A DNA stretch of 29,961 nucleotides from positions 1 through 29,961 of IMG/VR virus record IMGVR_UViG_3300001450_007678. One strand, written 5' to 3'. Positions 19,232 through 29,952 of this stretch are shown one piece after another. A program made the position numbers and the translations under genes. The stretch's first letter is position 1; each line of letters opens with the position of its first letter. Source of the stretch: a virus. The notes beneath the pieces are model-generated. The model worked only from the letters and a program-made list of their open reading frames with translations. It did not search any database and was not told where the DNA came from.

Positions 19232-22200
19232 TTTTTTTTATTCTTCCTTCTTTTTCTTATATCATCTATTCTTTTTTGTTGTGCAGGAGATATTTTCTTT
19301 TTCTTAGACTTTTTCTTTCCTCTTGCTGAATTAGGTCGGTAAGAAGAACTAACACCTATCACATCATAAAAAGCGTCCTCACTAATATCTCCTTGTTCAA
19401 TTAATGTTTTAATAGGAAGGTTTACATCTACACCGTCCCCCTCTACACTTAACTCAAAGAATGGGTCAAATTGAAAACCTAAATAAAGCTCTCCTAAACT
19501 CTCTACTGTTTTAACTCCTTTCTGTAACTTAGATAAATCTTCATTTGCTAAATACTTAATCATTTCTGTTGTAACTCTATTAAAAGGATTAACACCTTCC
19601 TCTATTTGTCTTGGGTTTTCTCCAGACATTTTTAATAAAGCATATTCTAACGAACCACCCAAAAAAGGAACTTGACTAACAAGGTTCATCCCATACATAG
19701 ACCTTTTCATTTGTTTTAAGACCTCTTCTTTATCTTCATCTTCACCTTTAGTAAATTTAAATATATTAGCCATTGCTATAAATAAAACGTTAGCCACACC
19801 TAAATTTAAAACAAAAGCCCTCATGGCATCTGAGTCAACATTACCTTTAGCTCCCGCTCTCACAATGTTGGTCATACCCATATATACTTTATTCATTTGT
19901 AAAAACAGAGTGCTACCAAACATAGTAAAGAATCTATTTTTAAAATCAGTGCTCATTTGTAATGGAATCTTTTCTGTTCTCCCTCTTGTTTGCTGTGTTA
20001 ACTCATAGTTTTCAAAACTCTCTAAAGCTACTTCAGGGTCTACCCCCGCTCTTATGTCGGCATTATAATTAGCCATATAACCCATTACCCCCATAACGTC
20101 ACCCAATATTGTTGGTGAAGCCATTGCTGTTTTAAAAGCTCTTATAAAATCTCCCATCCTTGTTTCTTTTTGACTCACGCTTCTGTCTGTTGGACTACCA
20201 GAAACTAAACCATATAAGTCTCCTTGTAAACCTTTTTGAACCCTATCTCTAAATACAGGACTTAACTTGTAAGCTTTTTGTAATTGCTTAGGAAGCGTAA
20301 GCATTATATAACCCATGTCGGCCATAAAAGCAATTAGCTCAACAGGAGTAAGGACAGCATCTTTAAATTTAGTTGCTCTACTTTGTTGGTCTTTAGGCGC
20401 TCTACTTCTAGTAAATTTATAGTCTTCAAAAGCATTAATAAAAGAAGAGGCTTGTTTAGGAATCTGCATTAATCTAAACGCTAAAGCATAAGAGGTAAAT
20501 TTAGACATAATTTTTTCAATAAACCCTTGCTGAGAATCATTAAGAGAATCGGGGTTAATAGCAAAATTCATTGCTCTTTTTATAGCACGGTCTAACCCGG
20601 AAGCTTCTAATAATACCTTTACGGAGGGTGTATTAATAATAGCCGTTAAATCTTTAACACCTAAAGCGTAAGACTTGTAGTGCTCCATGTTTTCTACATG
20701 GTTAGATAACGTATCTAAAAAACCGGGGTCTAAATTAACATCCCCTGTAACATCAGCTCTTTCTTTTAAAGCAGAGTGGGTTTCATCTGTAAATATATTG
20801 CCAAAATTACCTTCTATTAAAAGTTGTTCCGTAGCCTTTTGTCTACTTATGGTTTGTGTTGGAAAGTAGTTTTCTACATAATCTAAACTAACATCATTTG
20901 ATTCTTTGTAAACCTCATTTATAGTTGGAAAGTATTCATTACTTAAAAAGTCCACTACTTTGTCTGCAAACTCTATAGGCTGAGCTCCTAATATTTTTTT
21001 AATCTCATCTATTTTTTCAGGCGTAAAGCCTTGCTTTTCAAGCTTAGCTCTTTGAGTTTCGTTTTTACTTAAAGTATATATACGTAATAATTGGTCACCA
21101 CTAAGCTCCATTGTTTCTCCTTTTACTTTTAAGTATACTTTACCAATATAAAGTTGTTTTCTTATTTCCCTGTAACCTTTTGTAATTCCAGGGATAGAGT
21201 TAGCTATCTCATCAAACTTCTTGTTTATCTTTTCAATACCAAGTATTTGATTTCGGTGCATCTTTCTTAAAGGTCTGTATATATTGTTTTTAAAAAAGTT
21301 TTTGCCCTCCAAACTTCTATCTAATATATCAGTAAGAGTTCCTAGGTGAGACAAGTGTTCTTTAAAAAATGAGCGAATACCTATTATGCTGTTAAATTTT
21401 AAACCTTTGACATAGTTTTTTAAATTCTTTAAAAGTTTTTTATCTCTAAATATGTCTTTAATTTTTAAGTTATCCTGACTTAATTGGTTTGCATTTTTAG
21501 GAATTTTATTTCCTTTTTCGTCAGTAGTAAATAACTCAGGATATGTTTTTTCTATTTGCTCTGTTGCTTGGTCACTTAACTTCTCTTGTTTAGCTGCTCT
21601 TTCTAATCTTTTTAATTGTAACCTTCCAATAGACTCCGCTCTAGCTTCTTCTAATATTTTTAATTTAGCTTCCACCTCTTCCATGCTTGCAGACATAATA
21701 TCACCTACAGTATCAAACGCTTTTATTTTATTAAGCATTGCCTGCTCTTTATTTGTTAAGGCTTCAGGGTTATTAAGAGCTTTTGCTATTAATTCAGCCT
21801 CAGTTATTTGAAGTTGTTTTAATATATTATCAGAACTTATTTCATCTTTTATTTTTTGAATCTCTAAGTTTCGGGTGTCATTATCTTTAATTAAAGCAAC
21901 CTTTAAAACTTTCTTCACCTCTTTAAAGAAGTCACGACCAATAGCATCTAAACCTTTACTAATTTTCCTACCACCTTTGGTAACTGCTGCTGCAGCTTTT
22001 TTTCTTACTAACTTTTCAATCTTTAAGATTAATTCGTTTTTAATTTTTGTTTTTTGTTTATCTACAATCTTCATCACCTCCTCTGTTTTTGCTATGTAAT
22101 TCTCAGAAGTCAAGTCAGTAATTCTTTTTAATAAAGAATTAATTTGTGTTTGACTATAGGTGCTTGACTTAGGAAGTGTTCTTCTAATTAAACCTCTAAG

Positions 22201-25200
22201 TTGATTCTGAAGGTTTTTTATATCTTTAACGGCTAACTTTTTATTCTTTATAATGTTTCTAATAGAACTTATTTCCTTTTGAATGGTTGGGTTGGTTCTT
22301 ATTTCTAAGCTTCTATCTAGCGCCACCTGCATAGCCATTTGTGTGTCGGCATTTTGTTTTTGATAAACCTCACTTTCTTTTAAAAGTCGTTGAGCTTCTG
22401 CTCTAACATCAGAATAAGTTCTAACTCTTCTTGCTCTTCTTTTACCTTCAGGAGTGGTGTAAGCAAACGTGTTTAATTTATTTTTAATAGTATTAAATAA
22501 TCTAAAACCATCTATTGCTCCTCCTTCTATATTAGTAAATTCAGTAGGTAAAGTAACATTCTCATCCACTTGAACTTTCATAGCTTCATTTATATCTGTA
22601 GCCTTAAAACCTCTTGATTGTAAAACACTTTTTATAGATGCGTCTGATATTCCCTGCTGTCTACCCTTGTTAACTATATCAACAATAGAGTCAGTAGAAC
22701 TAAACATTACTTCGGGGTTCTTTAATTGTATAAGTTGCTTGTCGGTAAGCTTTATTTCTTTACCAGAAAATATATCTGCTAGTGCTGTTCCTAAAAAGTT
22801 ATCAAGCGTCATGTTTTGAATTTCACTTGTAGTTAAATTTTTAGACATTTTAAATTGAGACTTAATGTAAGTCCACATTCCTTGCAGCCAATTGTTAAAT
22901 TTAGAAACCAAACTACCGCTTGCAATATCTTCACCTTTGTTGGCTATTAGTATAGCCATAGTCTCATCTACTGCTTTTTTAACATCACCATTAAATTTAC
23001 GTAATTGCTTTTGATAAAGCTGAGTCTCCATAACAAGCTGAGAACCTTTTTTATAAATCTCCCTACCCTTTTCTGTAGTTTGAAGAAAATTAGTCCACAC
23101 GTGACCAAACTCGTGAATCGAGGTATTAAATAATTCTGATTGACTATTATGAACTTCAGGGTTTATCCATATATCTCCATCTACAGTCACCCCATAATAC
23201 GTTTGACCATCTCTGGTATATTGCCTAACATCATCTCTGCTTATAACATTATTAAAAGCTTCTTGTGTTGAGCTTATATTTACTGATGGAAAAGCCTTGT
23301 TCATAAAAGCTAACATTTGAGTGTTGTTATTTACAGAGTCTCCCTCAGTTACTAAACCACTTATAACTTTTGATATTTCAGATGGAGTAAGAGGTCCAAA
23401 GCTAGCAAATGCTTTGTTAATAGCATCAACCAACATCTTTTCATCTTTAAAACTAAATTGAGTTTCTCCCATAACCTTTCTGTCTTGGTTTCTTCGAAAT
23501 TGCGTACTAGGGCTCTTACGAGTTGTAGGCTTTCTTCTTGTGGTTTTACCTTTTTCTTCTAAAGCCGACCATGTTCTTTCCGCTGTTGGGGAAGTATAAT
23601 TTTTATCAGATTTTAAAGGTTGGTTATAATTTTCTGTGACAAAAGAATTAGCACCTTCATACATTTGTTGACCTAATCCTAAACCTTGTAGGTCCGGATG
23701 TATTTCTGAAATGGTAACCGTTCCGTTTTCTTTCCCCATTTCCACACCCTGTCTTCCTGCTATCATTTCAAGCCTTCCTACTAACTGACCATCTGCATGT
23801 AAAAACACACGAGCCTTATAAGGATTTACTTGAAAGAAATCTCTTTGCTCTTTGGTCATTTTACTACCATCCATAACAAGGTACTTAACCTCTACTTCTT
23901 TATTTTTTATTTTGGTAACTAAATCTGCATCTAACTCAAAAGAAGGTTTGTTATCTTTAAATATACCTGTAGTAAACATCATACCCCCTCTTTTCTCTTT
24001 TCCATTTTTTGACAACTTGTTTACTAAATCATTAAAAGCTTTAACAACACCACCATCAACAGGAGACCTGTTAATATTCGGTTTTTTATTTTTATTTTCG
24101 CTTTTAAACTGAACAAACTCCGCATTATCATCTACCTTACCCTCTGTTTTAAAATCAACTTTTGATTTAGTGTCTTCTTGAAGCATTAACTCTAAGTCCA
24201 TAGCTCCCTGCATGTCGTTTTCAATTTCAGCCACTCTAGTTTCATTGTCAGTAAAAAGTTGTTGTTGAAACGGTGTTAATTTTTTCTTGTTAATATTTTT
24301 ATTTGCTACTTCTGATAAAAGACCATCGAGTCTTTGCTCATCTAACTCTCCACCTGCATATCTAGTTTTATCTTTTTGTGTAGCTTTTATAGGTTTAGGG
24401 ATAGAAGGTGGTTGTGCTTCTACGTCAGTCTCTTGCTCTTGGATTTTAGAAGTTTGGTCTTTAGTGGTAGTTTTTTGTTGGGTGTCTCCTTCTCCCACTG
24501 TTGAGCCATCTGTGGTTTGTTTTTCCACATCCACGCTCTCTGTTTTTGACTCTTGAACGGCATCTCTTTTTTTATTATTTAAAAGGGTTAATACTTCATT
24601 ATCATTAATTACGTTTATTTTGTCATCTAGCTCATCTACTTCTACGCTAGTTAATTTATTTAATCTTCTAATAAAAGATTTTTTGCTATATTTTTTACCA
24701 TCTATTGTATAAGAGGTTGTTTTCATGCCCGGAGCTTTCACGTCTAACAAAGCAGATACATTTATACCACCTTCTACTGTTTGTCCGGTGGCGGCCATTT
24801 GAGATAGCTCTGCGTTTATATCCGCTATAGTTTTAGAGTTTAATTGTTTTAGATTAGATGTTCGGCTTAAATCTTTTTTAGCACTCAATAACTCCATAGC
24901 TCTAGCTATATTTTTATTAGAAGCTTTTTTACCTAAAAGGTCTTTAGCAGTTCTACGGTTACCTATATTTTCTTGAATCTGTTGGTTTTGTTCTTTACTA
25001 ATTTTACCTAAATTAAGCATGTTGTTAGACCATTGAGATATTCTTGAGTCACTAACATTTTCATTAGCCATATAATTAAAGTCTAATAGATTGTTAGCTA
25101 TATCAGTATTACTGTTATTAACTTTGTCCATAAACATATTTACAGCCATACCAGAGGTGTTGTTTCCTAACCCTCCCCATGATTCTAATAATATTTCTTT

Positions 25201-27804
25201 ACTATTTATTTCTTGACCTGCAGTTACTTGAGCCAAATACTCACCAAACCCTTCTGCGGCCGGGTCAAATACAATTCTTTCTCCTGTTGCTGCTAAAATT
25301 TTTGTTGACTTCAAGGCAGTTTTACCTGTTGTAAACACTCTACCTGCTAATCCTGCAGAGAAAAAGTCTACTAAACCTATTGGAATACCTCTTTTTAACC
25401 CCATTTCTCTACCGGCTGCCCACACCTCTTTATCCGCAAAAGCTTTAGCTACATCATCAGGATTTGTTAAGTCATATCCGGCTTCACCCATAGTTTCCAT
25501 TAAAGAATTTGTATACTCTAAAACAAAACCTGACAAACCAAAACCTGTTCTAAAACCCCAGGCTGCTCCTGTAATGCCTCCCGGAAGTGCACCACCTCCT
25601 GCCGCAGTTGCTCCCACACCCGCTCCCAAACCTGCTCCTATAGCAGTGGTACTTGGTATTATAACCATTCCGTAAGGCAACATTTGCGTAAGACTCTCAC
25701 TCATTAAAGCTAACCCATTAACTAAAAGCATATCTACTCTCAATCCACTTTCTCCCAATAAGTATTTTGTAGACTCACCACTCACAGCTCCTCCCTCTGA
25801 ACGCATATACCTAGATAAAAGTTTGGATTGTCGTGGGTCTATATTACCTAAATACTCAGCTACTCTTTCTTGAGTTTCTTTATCTTGAGGGTCCTTCATT
25901 CCTAGCTCCATTTGAATTAAAAGTTTACCCGCTTGTCCTCTGTTCCATGCGTTTTTTAAAGAAACCCTCCAAGCCTCCATTCCCGTTAAATATTCTCGGG
26001 TAATATTTGCATCATTTTTTCTATCAAAAAATGTTTTAGAGACTTCGTATTTATAAGCTGCAAATTGTTGAGTTAATGTACCCACATCTCTTGATGCAAT
26101 AAGTTCTTGTTTTAATTTTTCTTCTTGTTCGTTTTTAGGAACAACAAACTGTAATGAATCTAAAGGAACACCAAATTGTTTTAATGACATAACATTCATT
26201 TGGTCTACATATTGAAGCGCTTGTTCATTTAGTTGTGCGGCTTCTTGAGCTTTGTATTCAAAATTACGTTGTAGTTTTAAATCTAACTCATCTCTTAAAT
26301 CTTCTGCTTCATTACTCATAACTACATCTCTAAGAGATTCTTCTTGCTCTTCTAAGGCTTCTAATGTTTCTTCATAGTTGTTATATAAATTATAATTTCC
26401 GTTTGCGTCTTTGTAAACGTAATCAGGATGTAGTTTGGCAACATCTTCAGGAATTTTTAAAGTATTTGTACCATATTTGGGCATATAATACTCTATAAAA
26501 TCTATATCATCTTTTACTTGGTCATAATTCTCAAACATTTCTTGTTCAGAATAATAATCTTTTCCTTTATCTTGATAAAACTGTTGAGCGAAAACTTCAG
26601 GTGAACTAATGTTTTTCCAACCACCTTCTGCAAATTTTGCTGCCTCTTCTTCAGTGTCAAAGTAATAAACCTCTCCTCTTGTTTTAGCAAACAATAAAGC
26701 GTCTTCCCAATCGTTTTCAGCAAACTCTGTCCATCTTTCAGGCCAAGCACTGTGTATGTCGTTGTCTGTAGGGAAAAGTGTAGGAAAAGCTACGAATCGA
26801 CCATCTTCTTCAGCATAAGCCATAAGGTGTGATGACACACTACCGTCTCCATTTTGTCTAGCTATTTTTCTGCTTTGTTGTGCTTTAATAGATTGTGAAA
26901 TAAAATCCGAAGGTCTTTCGCTTCTACTTTCTTCAGCAGTAGAAAACTTAATAATAAAGTCTTTTAATTTTGCACTTGCTTCAGGGTTTTTTTCATCAAC
27001 CTCAATTTCAATGTTATTTAATCCATCTAAGGTTCTTACTTGTATATTTTGACCCCGTCCTGTAGCTGAAAAAACAAAGCCATATTTAGAAAACTTTTCA
27101 GTTAAATAATTAACAACATCTTCTTCTTTTTGTGACGTTAAATCAGGGTCTATAGTTACTATATCCTGTTGAAATTCTATATTATTATATAATAAATCGT
27201 TATAAGCGTTTTCTTTTTCTAGTTTTTGAATTTCTAGTTCTTTATTTTTAATTTCATTTTGGTTTGGATAATTATTTCTTCTTTCTTTTTCTTCTTCAGA
27301 TAAAGCATCATACTCTTCTTTTCCCTTTTTTATTGCTTCTTGATTTCGCGTTTCTTTATCTATTATATCCATTTGTGGAGCTACCACGTCAACACCCCTA
27401 CGTGTTGCGTCCATTGGTTCGGATTGGGGGGTTAAATTGTTTTGTGATTGATTTTTAACATCTTCAAAAGTAAATGAATCTTTAACCTCATCACCCCCTT
27501 TTAACTCTTGAATTTTTTCTATAAATTCTGTTGGACTAGTTGACTGAGATTCCGATGAACCATCTTCCGAAGGAGAATCCAAAACGCTGACGTCTGGGTT
27601 TTTTTTTTCAGGCAAGGTTTCAATCCCCATTAATAAAGCGAAGTCCTCAACCTTTTTAGCATATCCTTCATTTTTAGCGTTATCGTACATTGTCATTAAC
27701 GCATCAAAATCTTCTGACATTAACTTTAAAAAGTCCGCTTTACTTTTACGGTAACCTTCATCTACGGCTACCTTATACATTACATCTACTGCTTCTTCAT
27801 TCAT
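19228..27804 (-). CDS. giant multidomain polyvalent protein, 2858 aa
   Basis: Probably an internal virion protein ejected into the host, of the large polyvalent protein type. Layout by approximate residue: 1-60 two repeats of a Y..A..EGY..K..DF..LM motif; 192-286 and 317-400 conserved-looking mixed domains (SHLMAYAEEDGRFVAFPTLF); 690-760 a Gly/Ala-rich hydrophobic stretch (IGAGLGAGVGATAAGGGALP) able to insert in membrane; ~1280-1410 a GNAT-acetyltransferase-like region with HPDLQGLGLGQQMYEGA; 1564-1568 HEFGH, a zincin HExxH metallopeptidase motif; ~1770-2200 Lys-rich coiled coils; ~2310 YVENYFPTQ; 2400-2800 helical, partly hydrophobic; last ~30 very basic (ARGKKKSKKKKIS). It is separated from the 712-aa gene by 9 nt and has no promoter in that gap. 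Its stop overlaps the opposing gene's stop by 4 nt. Enzymatic assignments are motif-based. Confidence 0.8.
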   Translation of the reverse strand: MNEEAVDVMYKVAVDEGYRKSKADFLKLMSEDFDALMTMYDNAKNEGYAKKVEDFALLMGIETLPEKKNPDVSVLDSPSEDGSSESQSTSPTEFIEKIQELKGGDEVKDSFTFEDVKNQSQNNLTPQSEPMDATRRGVDVVAPQMDIIDKETRNQEAIKKGKEEYDALSEEEKERRNNYPNQNEIKNKELEIQKLEKENAYNDLLYNNIEFQQDIVTIDPDLTSQKEEDVVNYLTEKFSKYGFVFSATGRGQNIQVRTLDGLNNIEIEVDEKNPEASAKLKDFIIKFSTAEESRSERPSDFISQSIKAQQSRKIARQNGDGSVSSHLMAYAEEDGRFVAFPTLFPTDNDIHSAWPERWTEFAENDWEDALLFAKTRGEVYYFDTEEEAAKFAEGGWKNISSPEVFAQQFYQDKGKDYYSEQEMFENYDQVKDDIDFIEYYMPKYGTNTLKIPEDVAKLHPDYVYKDANGNYNLYNNYEETLEALEEQEESLRDVVMSNEAEDLRDELDLKLQRNFEYKAQEAAQLNEQALQYVDQMNVMSLKQFGVPLDSLQFVVPKNEQEEKLKQELIASRDVGTLTQQFAAYKYEVSKTFFDRKNDANITREYLTGMEAWRVSLKNAWNRGQAGKLLIQMELGMKDPQDKETQERVAEYLGNIDPRQSKLLSRYMRSEGGAVSGESTKYLLGESGLRVDMLLVNGLALMSESLTQMLPYGMVIIPSTTAIGAGLGAGVGATAAGGGALPGGITGAAWGFRTGFGLSGFVLEYTNSLMETMGEAGYDLTNPDDVAKAFADKEVWAAGREMGLKRGIPIGLVDFFSAGLAGRVFTTGKTALKSTKILAATGERIVFDPAAEGFGEYLAQVTAGQEINSKEILLESWGGLGNNTSGMAVNMFMDKVNNSNTDIANNLLDFNYMANENVSDSRISQWSNNMLNLGKISKEQNQQIQENIGNRRTAKDLLGKKASNKNIARAMELLSAKKDLSRTSNLKQLNSKTIADINAELSQMAATGQTVEGGINVSALLDVKAPGMKTTSYTIDGKKYSKKSFIRRLNKLTSVEVDELDDKINVINDNEVLTLLNNKKRDAVQESKTESVDVEKQTTDGSTVGEGDTQQKTTTKDQTSKIQEQETDVEAQPPSIPKPIKATQKDKTRYAGGELDEQRLDGLLSEVANKNINKKKLTPFQQQLFTDNETRVAEIENDMQGAMDLELMLQEDTKSKVDFKTEGKVDDNAEFVQFKSENKNKKPNINRSPVDGGVVKAFNDLVNKLSKNGKEKRGGMMFTTGIFKDNKPSFELDADLVTKIKNKEVEVKYLVMDGSKMTKEQRDFFQVNPYKARVFLHADGQLVGRLEMIAGRQGVEMGKENGTVTISEIHPDLQGLGLGQQMYEGANSFVTENYNQPLKSDKNYTSPTAERTWSALEEKGKTTRRKPTTRKSPSTQFRRNQDRKVMGETQFSFKDEKMLVDAINKAFASFGPLTPSEISKVISGLVTEGDSVNNNTQMLAFMNKAFPSVNISSTQEAFNNVISRDDVRQYTRDGQTYYGVTVDGDIWINPEVHNSQSELFNTSIHEFGHVWTNFLQTTEKGREIYKKGSQLVMETQLYQKQLRKFNGDVKKAVDETMAILIANKGEDIASGSLVSKFNNWLQGMWTYIKSQFKMSKNLTTSEIQNMTLDNFLGTALADIFSGKEIKLTDKQLIQLKNPEVMFSSTDSIVDIVNKGRQQGISDASIKSVLQSRGFKATDINEAMKVQVDENVTLPTEFTNIEGGAIDGFRLFNTIKNKLNTFAYTTPEGKRRARRVRTYSDVRAEAQRLLKESEVYQKQNADTQMAMQVALDRSLEIRTNPTIQKEISSIRNIIKNKKLAVKDIKNLQNQLRGLIRRTLPKSSTYSQTQINSLLKRITDLTSENYIAKTEEVMKIVDKQKTKIKNELILKIEKLVRKKAAAAVTKGGRKISKGLDAIGRDFFKEVKKVLKVALIKDNDTRNLEIQKIKDEISSDNILKQLQITEAELIAKALNNPEALTNKEQAMLNKIKAFDTVGDIMSASMEEVEAKLKILEEARAESIGRLQLKRLERAAKQEKLSDQATEQIEKTYPELFTTDEKGNKIPKNANQLSQDNLKIKDIFRDKKLLKNLKNYVKGLKFNSIIGIRSFFKEHLSHLGTLTDILDRSLEGKNFFKNNIYRPLRKMHRNQILGIEKINKKFDEIANSIPGITKGYREIRKQLYIGKVYLKVKGETMELSGDQLLRIYTLSKNETQRAKLEKQGFTPEKIDEIKKILGAQPIEFADKVVDFLSNEYFPTINEVYKESNDVSLDYVENYFPTQTISRQKATEQLLIEGNFGNIFTDETHSALKERADVTGDVNLDPGFLDTLSNHVENMEHYKSYALGVKDLTAIINTPSVKVLLEASGLDRAIKRAMNFAINPDSLNDSQQGFIEKIMSKFTSYALAFRLMQIPKQASSFINAFEDYKFTRSRAPKDQQSRATKFKDAVLTPVELIAFMADMGYIMLTLPKQLQKAYKLSPVFRDRVQKGLQGDLYGLVSGSPTDRSVSQKETRMGDFIRAFKTAMASPTILGDVMGVMGYMANYNADIRAGVDPEVALESFENYELTQQTRGRTEKIPLQMSTDFKNRFFTMFGSTLFLQMNKVYMGMTNIVRAGAKGNVDSDAMRAFVLNLGVANVLFIAMANIFKFTKGEDEDKEEVLKQMKRSMYGMNLVSQVPFLGGSLEYALLKMSGENPRQIEEGVNPFNRVTTEMIKYLANEDLSKLQKGVKTVESLGELYLGFQFDPFFELSVEGDGVDVNLPIKTLIEQGDISEDAFYDVIGVSSSYRPNSARGKKKSKKKKISPAQQKRIDDIRKRRKNKKN

Positions 27805-27813
27805 AGTTATATG

Positions 27814-29952
27814 TTAAAAGTTCGACATACTATTTCCACTCGAATTAGAAGTGTTTTGATTAGCTTTACTCGGTCTAACACTTGACGGTTGCATTACTCC
27901 GTCACCACCACTCCACTGTTCAGCATTGTCTATTAGACCCATGCTTATAAATAAATCAGCATTATTCCAATCATCAAAATCATACCCACTATCATTTACT
28001 GAACCATAACTATTGATTTGTTGTTTATAGTCAATAGGTCTTATCCTCTGACCGGTCTTAGCAGCATTAAAAACATCTTCCATTATTTGATTGTAAACAT
28101 TCTGCATAGTCTCCCCTCCTTGTTCGGTTTGAGCGTAAGTAGGGATTGTTATAGGAGCGGTCATTAACTCAGGATAAAATATAGTAATTGAAGCGCCCTT
28201 TTCACGTCTTCCCGAATAACCATCTAGTAACACCTCTTCTCCTTTGGAGTTTGTATATGTGTACTCGGTGTTGTTATTTTGAACTATACCACCTTTTAAT
28301 TTGTCATTTGGTAAAAATTCTAATATATTTTCTGCTGAATCTATAAATTCGTTGCTGTTTTCGTTTCCAAAATATTTATCTTCTAAATCATTAAAACTAA
28401 CTTTATACAACGATGGACTAACAGTCCCTCCCTCACCATCATCTTTAGTGGCCGTGTTAAAGTCGTCAATCTTTTCTTGATAATCAATAGCAAACTCTCC
28501 TACACCGTCACCTCTTTCCATGTCTTTATATAGACCTGAGTTGGCTACTGCTTTATTTAAATTCGTTAAATCTTGGTCTCCTGATACGTGAGTAATAATA
28601 GACTCAATAAATTCTTGAGCATTATCACCTTTATCAATCCCAGGAATTCTAGTTACATTGCCATCCTTATCTCTTTTAGTTATATAAAGTTTTTGGTCTG
28701 TACCCATAAATATATCTACTATATCAGGGTTAGCTCCTTGAATCGTAGATAATACAGAGTTAACAGTATCATTATCGCCCGTCCACAGCTTAGCAAGATT
28801 AGAAACATAATCTTCAGCTTCATTATCCGCATCTCCTTCTTGTGATTTCCATTGTTGCTCTGTTCCGGCAGGTTTTTCTATTTTATCTAACTGTCCTTCA
28901 AGTTGAGTATTAAACATATCGTAAGCCGCTTTTTGTTGTTTCTTACCATTCTCAGTAGAAAAATCAGGAACTAATAAGCCACTGTTCATTCTTTCAGGGT
29001 CATTAATTAATAATATTAAGTCTTCGTTTGCTGCTGCTTCTTCAGGGTCCATAGTAAAGTTATATGGATTGCCTGTAATTGGGTTTACATTTAAATAATC
29101 TGTTAACATACTACCTACATCCACTGCATTTGTCATTCTACTATTTATCCAATTTTCTTTAGCTTCTTTATATGCAGGATTATCTCTTGCGTCTTGTGTT
29201 GTATAGCCGGGGTTAGCTCTAGTATACTCTGTCCACATAGTAGATAATTGACCCTCTATTTGATTTAAATTACCTTCTAAGTCGTATTTGTTTATTTTTT
29301 GTTTAACTCTATTTCTTAACTGTTGAACTTCAGCAAAGTCATTTTGATTCTGACTTATACCTCCTGTTAAATTACCGTCACTATCTACTTCTCTTTTACC
29401 CAAGGTAACTCTAAAATTAGTGGGATTTATATACAAAGCGTGGTTTTCTAATTTACCCAAAGCCTCTGCTTGCATCATTTGAAATTGCTCTTGAGCGGCA
29501 GAACAGTCAACACCTGTATCACCACCACAATTTTCCATACGCTTCATTGCTTCGTCATAGTCTGTGTTCCACGCCTCCATAGTGTCAAATATGTTACCTG
29601 TTCCATCTTTAAGATTTTGCGCCGACACAGTGTAATCTTTTAATGATATATTACCTGATTTAAGTTCTCTATCAAGCAATAGCATTGCTTGTTTAGCATT
29701 GTCTGCATATTCTAATAGTGCTTCATTTCTTCCTGCGTGATTACCAAGTGGAGAGTTGTTAAGAGTATCGAACATTTCGTCCGAATTCTTTTTTATCTCA
29801 GTTCTTTTATTCTCTCTATCCGTAGCAACGGCTTGCATTTCTTTATCAAGCTTATTGCTTATAGCACTCCAATCTGTAGTCTCTAAAGCTGTACCTCTTT
29901 TGTAACCTGTAGGTGCATTTGCTCCTGATACGTCTATTTTTCTTACTGCCAT
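27814..29952 (-). CDS. probable virion (internal or core) protein, 712 aa
   Basis: A large acidic protein rich in Asn, Asp, Gln and Glu, not recognised as a known family. It begins MAVRKIDVSGANAPTGYKRG. Residues 45-240 are predicted long helices (KQAMLLLDRELKSGNISLKD, QEQFQMMQAEALGKLENHAL), and the C-terminal half has Gly/Asn/Asp turns (ITIFYPELMTAPITIPTYAQ). It ends in a Ser/Asn-rich tail. No signal peptide or membrane segment is seen. It is the upstream partner of the giant protein in a leftward late-type operon, the arrangement of paired internal core proteins in podovirus-like phages. A structural role is inferred from size, strand and neighbour. Confidence 0.65.
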   Translation of the reverse strand: MAVRKIDVSGANAPTGYKRGTALETTDWSAISNKLDKEMQAVATDRENKRTEIKKNSDEMFDTLNNSPLGNHAGRNEALLEYADNAKQAMLLLDRELKSGNISLKDYTVSAQNLKDGTGNIFDTMEAWNTDYDEAMKRMENCGGDTGVDCSAAQEQFQMMQAEALGKLENHALYINPTNFRVTLGKREVDSDGNLTGGISQNQNDFAEVQQLRNRVKQKINKYDLEGNLNQIEGQLSTMWTEYTRANPGYTTQDARDNPAYKEAKENWINSRMTNAVDVGSMLTDYLNVNPITGNPYNFTMDPEEAAANEDLILLINDPERMNSGLLVPDFSTENGKKQQKAAYDMFNTQLEGQLDKIEKPAGTEQQWKSQEGDADNEAEDYVSNLAKLWTGDNDTVNSVLSTIQGANPDIVDIFMGTDQKLYITKRDKDGNVTRIPGIDKGDNAQEFIESIITHVSGDQDLTNLNKAVANSGLYKDMERGDGVGEFAIDYQEKIDDFNTATKDDGEGGTVSPSLYKVSFNDLEDKYFGNENSNEFIDSAENILEFLPNDKLKGGIVQNNNTEYTYTNSKGEEVLLDGYSGRREKGASITIFYPELMTAPITIPTYAQTEQGGETMQNVYNQIMEDVFNAAKTGQRIRPIDYKQQINSYGSVNDSGYDFDDWNNADLFISMGLIDNAEQWSGGDGVMQPSSVRPSKANQNTSNSSGNSMSNF

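Noticed and set aside
26514-26750. Second leftward frame inside the giant gene
   Set aside because: Lys-rich frame overlapping a continuous 2858-codon gene in another phase, with no start signal.
19228-27804. Giant protein as an N4-like virion RNA polymerase
   Set aside because: No catalytic motifs of T7/N4-type or crAss-type RNA polymerases could be seen; zincin and GNAT-like motifs are present instead.
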